Below are positions 1 to 4,943 of a DNA stretch of 8,111 nucleotides, in pieces. Position 1 is the first letter of the stretch, and each line of letters begins with the position of its first letter. The translations under genes were made by a program, and so were the position numbers. Source of the DNA: an uncultured Limosilactobacillus sp. GTDB taxonomy: Bacteria; Bacillota; Bacilli; Lactobacillales; Lactobacillaceae. Under the pieces are notes generated by a model that worked only from the letters and a program-made list of their open reading frames with translations, searched no databases and was not told where the DNA came from. The stretch spans positions 1 to 8,111 of the forward strand of contig CALVFC010000057.1 in assembly GCA_944326735.1 (NCBI GenBank), in the 5' to 3' direction.

Positions 1-1409
1 TCGAGTGCTAATTGCTTAGCTAATTCAGTCTTAACAACACCGGTAGGACCAACGAAGAGGAAGGAACCAATTGGTTGGTCACCTTCGTCAAAGCCAGCCC
101 GGTTACGACGAATAGCACGAGCAACTGCTTCAACGGCTTCGTCTTGGCCAATTACCTTGCCTTCAAGCCGCTTGTCCATGTCCTTCAGACGTTCAACGTC
201 AGAAGCACCAATCTTGGATACTGGAATACCAGTCATTTGTTCAACTGCCTTGGCAACGTCTTCTGGAGTAGCAGTAACCTTGTCGTCTTCAGAACCTTGC
301 TTGAGTTGCTTTTGCAATTCTGCAATCTTGTCCTTAGCAGCTTGAGCAGCCTTGTAGTCTTCCTTCTTAGCGGCTTCTTGTTGCTTCTTCTTTTCGTCTT
401 CGATGTCCTTTTCAATTTGCTTAGCATCGTGAGCAGGGTGCTTTGCAGCTAAGTGAGCGGCCGTCATGTCAACCAGGTCAATAGCCTTGTCAGGTAAGGA
501 CCGTTGTGGCATGTATTGAACAGAGTAGTCAACCGCTGCCTTAAGAACATCGTCTGGCAACTTAACGTTGTGGTGCTTTTCGTATAATGTCCGAATACCC
601 TTCAAGATTGCTAAAGTATCAGCCTTGCTTGGTGCGTTAACCGTTACTGGGTTGAACCGCCGAGCTAAAGCAGCGTCCTTCATAATCGTGTTCCGGTATT
701 CATCTTGAGTAGTAGCACCGATTACCGTGATTTCACCACGTGACAAAGCCGGCTTGATAATGTCAGCCATCCCCTTTGAACCAGAGGAGTCACCAGTGGA
801 ACCGGCACCGATGATTTGGTGAATTTCATCGAAGAAGAGAATGATGTTGCCAGCCTTCTTGACTTCATCAATCAGCTTTTGCATGTTCTCTTCGAAGCTG
901 CCACGGTATTGAGTACCAGCTTCCAAGCCAGAAATGTCGATAGAGATGATTTCCTTGTCCTTAATGGCAGCTGGAACATCCCCAGAAACAATGGCTTGAG
1001 CCAAACCTTCAACAACGGCAGTCTTACCAACACCAGCGTCACCAACTAGTACTGGGTTGTTCTTCGTCCGCCGGCTTAAGATTTCGGCAGTTTCTTGAAT
1101 TTCCTTGTTACGGCCGATAACTGGGTCCAGCTTGTGTTGACGAGCTTCTTCAGTTAAATTACGACCGAGCTTTTGTAAAATACTTTCTTTTCCTTGTTTT
1201 TGTTGTTGTACTGGGCGGCCTTCTTGAGGATCAGCGCCGCCAGGTAACCGGCCAGTTTGCCGGTATTGAGCAAATTCTTCTGGTGTAACTTCACGACCAT
1301 TAATTAAGTAACGACGGTTGTCTGAGTTGTAACCGTTCATACCACCCATTAATGAGTTAAAAATGTCGTTCATGTCACTGTCAAATGGATTCATTGGATT
1401 TTGAGCCAT
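1..1409 (-). CDS. clpL: ATP-dependent Clp chaperone ClpL, N-terminal two thirds (partial)
   Basis: HSP100 (Clp/AAA+) disaggregase of the ClpL type, which in Gram-positive bacteria protects cytosolic proteins under heat and other stress. The frame reads 469 codons from ATG at 1409 and runs off the left edge, so the C-terminal part is missing. A short N-terminal region (roughly residues 1-80, including [17 protein letters not shown]) replaces the double Clp-N domain of ClpC, which marks ClpL. The first ATPase domain has Walker A GDAGVGKT at 123-130, Walker B ILFFDE ending at 195, and an ALARRF arginine pair near 250. A short lysine/glutamate-rich coiled-coil middle segment follows, then the second domain starts with [22 protein letters not shown]. 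Its Walker A reads GPTGVVKT (454-461), with Val where Gly is expected. AAGGGGGA at 1419-1426 is the ribosome binding site. I see no CtsR box or CIRCE element upstream. Identification is very secure. Confidence 0.96.
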   Translation of the reverse strand, partial: MAQNPMNPFDSDMNDIFNSLMGGMNGYNSDNRRYLINGREVTPEEFAQYRQTGRLPGGADPQEGRPVQQQKQGKESILQKLGRNLTEEARQHKLDPVIGRNKEIQETAEILSRRTKNNPVLVGDAGVGKTAVVEGLAQAIVSGDVPAAIKDKEIISIDISGLEAGTQYRGSFEENMQKLIDEVKKAGNIILFFDEIHQIIGAGSTGDSSGSKGMADIIKPALSRGEITVIGATTQDEYRNTIMKDAALARRFNPVTVNAPSKADTLAILKGIRTLYEKHHNVKLPDDVLKAAVDYSVQYMPQRSLPDKAIDLVDMTAAHLAAKHPAHDAKQIEKDIEDEKKKQQEAAKKEDYKAAQAAKDKIAELQKQLKQGSEDDKVTATPEDVAKAVEQMTGIPVSKIGASDVERLKDMDKRLEGKVIGQDEAVEAVARAIRRNRAGFDEGDQPIGSFLFVGPTGVVKTELAKQLAL

Positions 1410-1469
1410 ATTGCAATCCCCCTTAAAATCATATTCATTCCAAATTAGTAGTCTTGTTTTATTTGTTAT

Positions 1470-1487
1470 AAAAGGAACAATCCTTTT
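1470..1487. promoter_or_regulatory. Inverted repeat in the clpL upstream region, possible operator
   Basis: AAAAGGA-acaa-TCCTTTT is a perfect 7-bp inverted repeat with a 4-bp centre, about 60 bp upstream of the clpL start codon and after the small HTH gene. On the clpL strand it is flanked by TTGAAA (overlapping its upstream arm) and TATAAC (overlapping its downstream end). These are only 14 bp apart, so the pair is a poor sigma-A promoter as written. It could be an operator at the clpL promoter or a weak hairpin between the two genes. It has no long T-run and is unlikely to be an efficient terminator. Confidence 0.35.
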
Positions 1488-1513
1488 CAAGGCTACATCG
1501 ACTTATCACAGCT

Positions 1514-1735
1514 TCATTCCAAATAGTGCTCCTCCAATTCTTTCAGCACTTCCCACATTCGCTTGTGTTGAGCTTGGGCTAAAGCGTCCAAATCTCGCAG
1601 GTTCAGTGAGGTTGAACTCGACTGTGGCTTATTGAAAGATTTGTGTAAAGTCGTGTAACCATATCCGGATCGCTTTGATACTTGATAGATCGTCAAATCG
1701 TGGACCGTCAAGTAGTGTTTAATGTCAATCCGCAT
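1514..1735 (-). CDS. Small helix-turn-helix DNA-binding protein (73 aa), function unknown
   Basis: A 73-residue protein with a compact helical layout. Residues about 15-35 (TIYQVSKRSGYGYTTLHKSF) read as a helix-turn-helix of the Cro/XRE kind, and residues 45-73 (LNLRDLDALAQAQHKRMWEVL...) as one or two amphipathic helices that could mediate dimerisation. There is no enzyme domain, signal peptide or membrane segment. It is judged a real gene because ATG at 1735 is preceded by AAAGGAAGTGAGG (1738-1750), and a fitting promoter inside a large inverted repeat lies just upstream. It is likely a small repressor, and the repeat over its own promoter suggests autoregulation; both points are inference. 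It lies 104 bp upstream of clpL on the same strand with no convincing terminator between, so read-through into clpL is possible. I cannot give a gene name. Confidence 0.75.
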   Translation of the reverse strand: MRIDIKHYLTVHDLTIYQVSKRSGYGYTTLHKSFNKPQSSSTSLNLRDLDALAQAQHKRMWEVLKELEEHYLE

Positions 1736-1759
1736 AACCTCACTTCCTTTACATCTATA

Positions 1760-1787
1760 AGTATATCACATTTGTGGTATAACACAA
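1760..1787 (-). promoter_or_regulatory. Promoter of the small HTH gene
   Basis: Reading the minus strand, TTGTGT (1787-1782), a 16-bp spacer and TATACT (1765-1760) form a reasonable sigma-A promoter. It would start transcription near 1753, giving a leader of about 18 nt that still contains the ribosome binding site. The boxes fall inside the two arms of the inverted repeat at 1764-1795. Confidence 0.55.
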
Positions 1788-1795
1788 GTGTGATA
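1764..1795. promoter_or_regulatory. Large operator-like inverted repeat over the HTH gene promoter
   Basis: Left arm TATCACATTTGTG (1764-1776) and right arm CACAAGTGTGATA (1783-1795) are reverse complements at 12 of 13 positions, separated by 6 bp. The dyad covers the -35 box and most of the -10 box of the promoter reading toward the small HTH gene, so a protein bound here would block RNA polymerase. The obvious candidate ligand is the HTH protein itself. The same 7-mer TATCACA recurs alone at 1504-1510, just after the HTH stop codon, which may be chance. Confidence 0.6.
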
Positions 1796-1850
1796 TAGCA
1801 AAAAAGTGAAATATTTTTAAATTTTTTTGGATTTTCTTTCTTAAAAGCTA

Positions 1851-1878
1851 TTGACATATATTAGAAATAGATTAGAAT
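1851..1878 (+). promoter_or_regulatory. Strong sigma-A promoter of the stand-alone RNA
   Basis: A perfect TTGACA (1851-1856), a 16-bp spacer and TAGAAT (1873-1878, five of six consensus bases) lie in very AT-rich DNA with A/T tracts directly upstream (1801-1845) that resemble an UP element. Transcription should begin near 1885. It is the best promoter in the window and points into a region without any open frame, which supports an RNA gene. Confidence 0.75.
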
Positions 1879-1884
1879 AATGAT

Positions 1885-2043
1885 AATCTCTTAATCAATT
1901 GAGGAATGGCAAAGGTAGTTATTGTTATCTCTTTTCTATGTGTGCTTTAACCATTCCCAGATATTCCCCCAAGTATCTGGGAATAACTATTTTACTCATT
2001 CCAATTCTACAAAGAAGTCACTGCTCCCCGCGGTGGCTTTTTT
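1885..2043 (+). ncRNA. Stand-alone structured RNA of ~160 nt, possibly 6S RNA
   Basis: A non-coding transcript is predicted from a near-consensus promoter to a clean intrinsic terminator. It folds as a rod. A closing stem pairs AATT(GA)GGAATG (1897-1908) with CATTCCAATT (1997-2006). After an internal loop, TAGTTATT (1916-1923) pairs with AATAACTA (1982-1989). A large single-stranded 5' bulge follows (about 1924-1952), then an apical hairpin ATTCCCAGATA (1953-1963) / TATCTGGGAAT (1974-1984) with a 10-nt loop. The last three bases of that hairpin compete with the second stem, so a switch between forms is possible. Length, closing stem, one-sided central bubble and apical hairpin fit 6S RNA, the RNA polymerase-binding promoter mimic, or the lactobacillus motif once named Lacto-usp. 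A cis-acting leader is less likely because the next gene starts 295 nt after the terminator. That an RNA gene exists is well supported; the 6S identity is a guess from shape. Confidence 0.7.
2015..2043 (+). terminator. Rho-independent terminator of the structured RNA
   Basis: GTCACTGC (2017-2024), loop TCCCC and GCGGTGGC (2030-2037) form an 8-bp stem with two G-U pairs, extended by AA/TT, followed by six T residues (2038-2043). It closes the RNA started near 1885. Confidence 0.85.
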
Positions 2044-2072
2044 GCGGTTTAAAAGGGTGCTAATACGGCTGG

Positions 2073-2161
2073 GTCGAAACGTGAGCAGTAGCTAAGCTTC
2101 TACTGCTACTGAGTCGAAACGTGCTCGCCAGGAGCTTCTACTGCAACCAAGTCGAAACGTG
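2073..2161. repeat. Three imperfect tandem repeats with core GTCGAAACGTG
   Basis: The 11-mer GTCGAAACGTG occurs at 2073-2083, 2113-2123 and 2151-2161, with periods of 40 and 38 bp. The bases between copies are also related: copies 1 and 2 share AGCTTCTACTGC and copies 2 and 3 share GTGCTCG. The first unit forms its own hairpin, AGCAGTAG (2084-2091) against CTACTGCT (2100-2107). The third core overlaps the base of the large palindromic element that follows. There is no open frame or ribosome binding site. This is probably part of a dispersed intergenic repeat family, which the window alone cannot show. Confidence 0.75.
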
Positions 2162-2266
2162 CTCGGCCTAAGCCCTTAGTGTCTAGCTACGTAAGGATAC
2201 TTGATGCGCTCCGCACCTCAAGCACCTTACTAGGCTAGCCATACAGGGCTCTTAACGGCCTCGCAC
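2159..2266. repeat. ~108-bp rod-like palindromic element
   Basis: Nearly the whole segment folds on itself through successive stems separated by small internal loops. The pairs are GTGC 2159-2162 with GCAC 2263-2266, GGCC 2165-2168 with GGCC 2257-2260, TAAG 2169-2172 with CTTA 2251-2254, CCCT 2173-2176 with AGGG 2245-2248, CTAGC 2183-2187 with GCTAG 2234-2238, GTAAGG 2191-2196 with CCTTAC 2225-2230, CTTGA 2200-2204 with TCAAG 2218-2222, and TGCG 2205-2208 with CGCA 2212-2215 around a 3-nt loop. It is clearly more GC-rich than the AT-rich DNA to its left. It lacks a T-run, so it is not a terminator. It may be an unclassified RNA or a non-autonomous palindromic repeat. No transposase or target duplication is evident. 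Confidence 0.7.
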
Positions 2267-2271
2267 TCTAA

Positions 2272-2284
2272 GCAAATTATTTGC
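2272..2284. promoter_or_regulatory. Perfect 13-bp palindrome upstream of osmC, candidate operator
   Basis: GCAAATTATTTGC is a perfect palindrome (6-bp arms, one central base) 53 bp before the osmC start codon. Its right arm overlaps the candidate -35 box TTGCCT at 2281-2286. Position and symmetry suit a repressor site for the osmC-NUDIX operon. I do not recognise it as the binding site of a named regulator. Confidence 0.4.
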
Positions 2285-2309
2285 CTTCCCCTCCCGCTTT
2301 CGTCATACT
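2281..2309 (+). promoter_or_regulatory. Candidate promoter of the osmC-NUDIX operon
   Basis: TTGCCT (2281-2286), a 17-bp spacer and CATACT (2304-2309) match sigma-A consensus at four of six bases in each box. Transcription would start near 2316, leaving a leader of about 22 nt with the AAAGGAG ribosome binding site at 2322-2328. This is a weak match, chosen mainly for position. Confidence 0.35.
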
Positions 2310-2337
2310 GTGATTAACAATAAAGGAGCTGATATTC

Positions 2338-2763
2338 ATGAGTACTTTCAAAGTTAAAGCAACCAAAACTTCCACCGGTCTCCAAGTCTCTGCTGGCACC
2401 CGGGGCTTCGAAATCACATTCGACGAACCCAACAGCACTAATACGGGAATGAACCCGGTCGAAGTACTATTAACTTCCTTCGGTGCATGTACCGCCATCA
2501 CAGCTAACGAGCTCGCCAAAAAGAACCATTTCGACCTCCGCGCATTTTGGATCGAAATCGAGGGTGACCTTGGCCGTGAAGACGTCGCTGAAGGTGATAA
2601 CCGTAGCAAATTTACCGAAATTCGTTTCACTCCGCACCTCCGTACCGACGAATCTGATGAAGATATTCAAAAGTTCATGGCTGAAGTTGAGCGTAAGTGC
2701 CCCGTTCGTAACACCCTTGAATTCGGGACTAAATTTGTCGCTGATGGATTCGTACGTGAATAA
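2338..2763 (+). CDS. OsmC/Ohr-family protein, probable hydroperoxide reductase
   Basis: A 141-residue cytosolic protein of OsmC/Ohr length (about 140). Family features visible are the helix NPVEVLLTSFGACTAITANELA (39-60) with the first conserved cysteine, Cys51, a conserved Glu42 before it, and the second cysteine, Cys121, in ERKCPVRNTL near the C-terminus. In this family the two cysteines reduce organic hydroperoxides, usually recharged by lipoyl proteins or other thiols. The general OsmC/YhfA-like branch fits better than a strict Ohr. The ATG at 2338 is set by AAAGGAG at 2322-2328. The NUDIX gene follows after 12 bp and both share the terminator at 3237-3269, so they form an operon. The link to oxidative stress is inferred from the family. 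Confidence 0.9.
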   Translation: MSTFKVKATKTSTGLQVSAGTRGFEITFDEPNSTNTGMNPVEVLLTSFGACTAITANELAKKNHFDLRAFWIEIEGDLGREDVAEGDNRSKFTEIRFTPHLRTDESDEDIQKFMAEVERKCPVRNTLEFGTKFVADGFVRE

Positions 2764-2775
2764 GGCATATTAATT

Positions 2776-3231
2776 ATGGCATACATTAAACGCATTCGTG
2801 ATAAGGTTGGTCATGAACCATTAATTATGACGTCCGCATCTGGTGCACTGTTGAATGATCAGGGTGCGGTTCTCTTACAAAGCCGTGCCGATACTGGCGA
2901 TTGGGGCTTCCCCGGTGGCTATATGGAGTATGGGGAATCGTTCGTCGACACTCTCAAGCGGGAGTTCAAGGAAGACGGTGGTTTTGAAGTAACCCCCATT
3001 AAGCTATTGCAGTTAATGGATCAAGATTTTTATACCTACCCGAATGGTGATAAGGTCCAACCCATTAATGCCTTTTTCCTTGTTAAATTGGCTAACCAGA
3101 AGCATTTTCCTACTAAGCCCACTGAAACTAACGAAACCAAGTTCTGGTCACTGGACCAGCAACCACCACACTTCTTCAATGGCCAACATGAAGAAATGTG
3201 GCAAATTCTCCAACAAGAACTCAATAAATAA
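2776..3231 (+). CDS. NUDIX hydrolase
   Basis: A 151-residue single-domain hydrolase that cleaves a nucleoside diphosphate linked to another group; the exact substrate cannot be read from sequence. The Nudix box runs from Gly48 to Phe70: G-x5-E54-x7-R62-E63-F-K-E66-D67-G-G-F. The only departure from GX5EX7REUXEEXGU is Asp67 in place of the second Glu of the EE pair, a conservative change at a metal-binding position. The preceding GDWGFPGG (41-48) is the usual strand and loop before the box, as in ADP-ribose or ADP-sugar and 8-oxo-dGTP type members. The start lies 12 bp after osmC with only AAGG (2762-2765) as ribosome binding site, so translation is probably coupled. Pairing with osmC hints at clearing oxidised metabolites or nucleotides, which is inference. 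Confidence 0.9.
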   Translation: MAYIKRIRDKVGHEPLIMTSASGALLNDQGAVLLQSRADTGDWGFPGGYMEYGESFVDTLKREFKEDGGFEVTPIKLLQLMDQDFYTYPNGDKVQPINAFFLVKLANQKHFPTKPTETNETKFWSLDQQPPHFFNGQHEEMWQILQQELNK

Positions 3232-3236
3232 TATTA

Positions 3237-3269
3237 AAACGGGATCAAGAATGTTACTTGATCCCGTTT
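3237..3269. terminator. Bidirectional intrinsic terminator between converging operons
   Basis: AAACGGGATCAAG (3237-3249) and CTTGATCCCGTTT (3257-3269) form a perfect 13-bp stem with a 7-nt loop. On the plus strand it is followed by TTTCTTTATT and on the minus strand by TTTTAATATT. It lies 5 bp after the NUDIX stop and 5 bp after the stop of the converging flavodoxin gene, so it can end both operons. Confidence 0.9.
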
Positions 3270-3274
3270 CTTTA

Positions 3275-3757
3275 TTAGAAGTTGAGTTTTGCTAACCACG
3301 ACTTTACCTGACGAGGGTTGCTTAACACTGCCCCTTGGTTAACGTGAACATCATAGTTGTTTTCCTTCACTGCCCGTTCCACGTAACTTTGTGAGCGGCC
3401 ATACCCAGACCCACCAGAAGTGGCGAATGTCGCCAGGTTTTTACCATTCAGGTCTAACTGGTCAATCGTTGCACTAATTAAGCGTGGTGGAATTCCCCAC
3501 CAAATCGGATGACCGATAATTACGTTGTCATAATTAGCTGTATCAGGTAAGTCTTCTGTGATTGGTACCCGACTATCGTGTTGGTGTTGTTCAATCGACG
3601 TCCTTGATTGTGGATCATTCCAGTCCAAATCAGCATCGGTGTATGGTTGCTGGGGGTGAATCGGGTAAATGTCAGCAGAAAGTTGTTGTGCAACCTCTTC
3701 AGCGATCCGCTTAGTAGTATTCGTTGCTGAATAATAGAGAACTAGCGTTTTTGCCAT
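3275..3757 (-). CDS. Small flavodoxin family protein (FMN-binding)
   Basis: A 160-residue flavodoxin-fold protein, an FMN electron carrier or small NAD(P)H-dependent quinone/flavin reductase of the cytosol. It starts with a beta strand and phosphate-binding loop (MAKTLVLYYSATNTTKRIAE, residues 1-20). The centre has the signature DNVIIGHPIWWGIPPRLISA, and ATFATSGGSGYGRS forms the second flavin-contacting loop. The P-loop reads S-A-T-N-T-T where Gly is usual at the fourth position. I place the start at ATG 3757 and not at the in-frame ATG 3766: GGAGG (3767-3771) touches the upstream ATG with no spacing but lies 9 nt before the ATG at 3757. The gene follows the alcohol dehydrogenase by 31 bp on the same strand, so they are probably co-transcribed and regulated through the divergent LysR-type protein. 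Confidence 0.88.
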   Translation of the reverse strand: MAKTLVLYYSATNTTKRIAEEVAQQLSADIYPIHPQQPYTDADLDWNDPQSRTSIEQHQHDSRVPITEDLPDTANYDNVIIGHPIWWGIPPRLISATIDQLDLNGKNLATFATSGGSGYGRSQSYVERAVKENNYDVHVNQGAVLSNPRQVKSWLAKLNF

Positions 3758-3788
3758 TGAGTTCATCCTCCGTTCCGTTTATTAATAA

Positions 3789-4829
3789 TTAGTCGCTAAC
3801 CACGATGTATGACTTGATTGCCTTGTGATCAGCCATTGCTTGGTAAGCATCGTTAATTTGGTCAAGAGTAAATGTCTTATCAAAGACCTTACCTGGGTTA
3901 ATTTCACCATCGAGGACGGCCTTTAGAAGAACTTCTTTATCGTAGGTCGTTACCGAAGCAGGGCCACCGGCAATCGTTGAGTTGGTGTAGAAAATTTGGG
4001 CAGGATTAAGTTCGGCCCCATGAGGCAGACCAACCCGACCAATGTAAGAACCAGGGCGGCCGATTTGCATTGCTTCTTCATTTGATTGAGCAGTACCAAC
4101 ACATTCCAAGATGGCATCAGCCCCGCCATTAGTGACTTCTAGTAGTTGCTTAACACCTTCGTCACCACGTTCAGCAACGTTATCGGTAGCTCCAAATTCC
4201 TTCGCCAGAGCGGCCTTGTCAGCGTGCCGACTAGTGGAAACAATTTGCTTAGCGCCACGTAACTTAGCGGCAATGATGGCGCATAGGCCAACTGCTCCGT
4301 CCCCTAGTACAACAACGGTGTCGCCAGGTTTAACATGTGCCACCCGTGCGGCATGGTATCCCGTGGCCATTACATCTGCCAGGGTCAAGAGAGACTTCAT
4401 CATTCCTTCGCTGTAGTCCGCTGGCTTTCCTGGGACTTTGACCAATGCCCATTGTGCGTGCTGGTAACGAACATATTCTGCCTGGTAGCCAGATGAAAAG
4501 TTGTCCTGGAGTGAGTGATCCATGCAGGTACCATCGTAACCGGCAACACAAGCCCGACAGTGACCACAACCATGAGTGAATGGCGCAATTACAAAGTCGC
4601 CAGGTTTGACGCTAGTAATGTTCTTACCGACTTCTTCCACAATTCCGATAATTTCATGACCATCATTTTCGTGATCATGTTCTTCCAGTCCTTTGTAGGA
4701 CCACATATCAGAACCACAGAAACAAGTCCGTAATACCTTAATAATCGCGTCATCGTCTTGTTGAAGTTGTGGCTTGTCCACTTCTTTAATGTCAATCTTA
4801 CCGGCACCTTCAAAATCTGCAAACTTCAT
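3789..4829 (-). CDS. Zinc-dependent medium-chain alcohol dehydrogenase
   Basis: A 346-residue medium-chain dehydrogenase/reductase oxidising an alcohol or reducing an aldehyde or ketone with a nicotinamide cofactor; the substrate is unknown. Catalytic zinc ligands are visible: Cys38 in CFCGSDMW, His58-Glu59 in DGHE, and probably Asp152 in ADVMATGYHAA. The structural zinc lobe is complete with Cys88, Cys91, Cys94 and Cys102. The Rossmann fold has GDGAVG at 176-181. After the second strand the sequence is STSRHADK (198-205), where NAD enzymes have an acidic residue. A Ser-Arg here, as in NADP-dependent Thermoanaerobacter-type enzymes, suggests NADP(H). The ribosome binding site is GGGAGG at 4837-4842. 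It is the first gene of an operon with the flavodoxin, divergent from the LysR-type gene. Confidence 0.93.
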   Translation of the reverse strand: MKFADFEGAGKIDIKEVDKPQLQQDDDAIIKVLRTCFCGSDMWSYKGLEEHDHENDGHEIIGIVEEVGKNITSVKPGDFVIAPFTHGCGHCRACVAGYDGTCMDHSLQDNFSSGYQAEYVRYQHAQWALVKVPGKPADYSEGMMKSLLTLADVMATGYHAARVAHVKPGDTVVVLGDGAVGLCAIIAAKLRGAKQIVSTSRHADKAALAKEFGATDNVAERGDEGVKQLLEVTNGGADAILECVGTAQSNEEAMQIGRPGSYIGRVGLPHGAELNPAQIFYTNSTIAGGPASVTTYDKEVLLKAVLDGEINPGKVFDKTFTLDQINDAYQAMADHKAIKSYIVVSD

Positions 4830-4836
4830 AATATAA

Positions 4837-4875
4837 CCTCCCTGTGCTTAACTTTCACTATTAAGTATAGGGAGG
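4837..4875. promoter_or_regulatory. 39-bp dyad covering the dehydrogenase -10 box and ribosome binding site
   Basis: CCTCCCT (4837-4843), 3 bp, CTTAA (4847-4851), a 9-bp centre, TTAAG (4861-4865), 3 bp and AGGGAGG (4869-4875) form a symmetric inverted repeat with 13 of 15 arm positions paired. On the dehydrogenase strand the downstream arm is the ribosome binding site itself. The upstream arm overlaps the -10 box and provides a perfect anti-Shine-Dalgarno. It may be a protein operator. In any transcript started further upstream it would be a hairpin hiding the ribosome binding site. Confidence 0.55.
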
Positions 4876-4892
4876 ACGATCATCGTTGAAAA
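4864..4892 (-). promoter_or_regulatory. Candidate promoter of the dehydrogenase-flavodoxin operon
   Basis: On the minus strand TTTTCA (4892-4887), a 17-bp spacer and TATACT (4869-4864) give a good -10 with a weak -35, as expected for an activator-dependent promoter. The spacer contains the palindrome ACGATCATCGT (4876-4886). It overlaps the promoter facing the other way, typical of LysR-type divergent control regions. Confidence 0.5.
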
Positions 4893-4915
4893 TTCAGACT
4901 TTCTCATGCTAGTAT
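4886..4915 (+). promoter_or_regulatory. Candidate promoter of the LysR-type regulator gene
   Basis: TTGAAA (4886-4891), an 18-bp spacer and TAGTAT (4910-4915) fit sigma-A moderately. TATAAA at 4913-4918 is an alternative -10 with too long a spacer. The -35 box shares bases with the -35 of the divergent dehydrogenase promoter, so the two promoters probably compete or are jointly controlled. Confidence 0.4.
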
Positions 4916-4943
4916 AAAAATAATTGATAGTGGAGGTGAAACA

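Noticed and set aside
3..11. GAGTGCTAA, one half of the CIRCE (HrcA) operator
   Set aside because: It lies inside the clpL coding region (codons for LAL) and no partner half at 9-bp spacing can be seen; taken as chance.
75..452. Open frame of 125 codons on the plus strand with a leucine-rich, membrane-like product
   Set aside because: It is antisense to the ClpL coiled-coil and second ATPase domain; the hydrophobic look arises from reversing lysine and glutamine codons.
1885..2043. Riboswitch or T-box leader controlling osmC
   Set aside because: The terminator is 295 nt from the osmC start, osmC has a nearer candidate promoter, and no T-box sequence or recognisable aptamer is present. Not fully excluded.
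2073..2161. Possible CRISPR array
   Set aside because: The repeats are only 11 bp, there are three copies, the intervening DNA is itself related between copies, and no cas gene is nearby.
2277..2630. Open frame of 117 codons on the minus strand opposite osmC
   Set aside because: It is antisense to a secure OsmC gene, has no ribosome binding site, and has no recognisable protein features; a shadow of the coding strand.
4330..4569. Open frame of 79 codons on the minus strand in another frame of the dehydrogenase
   Set aside because: It is fully nested in the dehydrogenase gene, with no independent ribosome binding site or domain.
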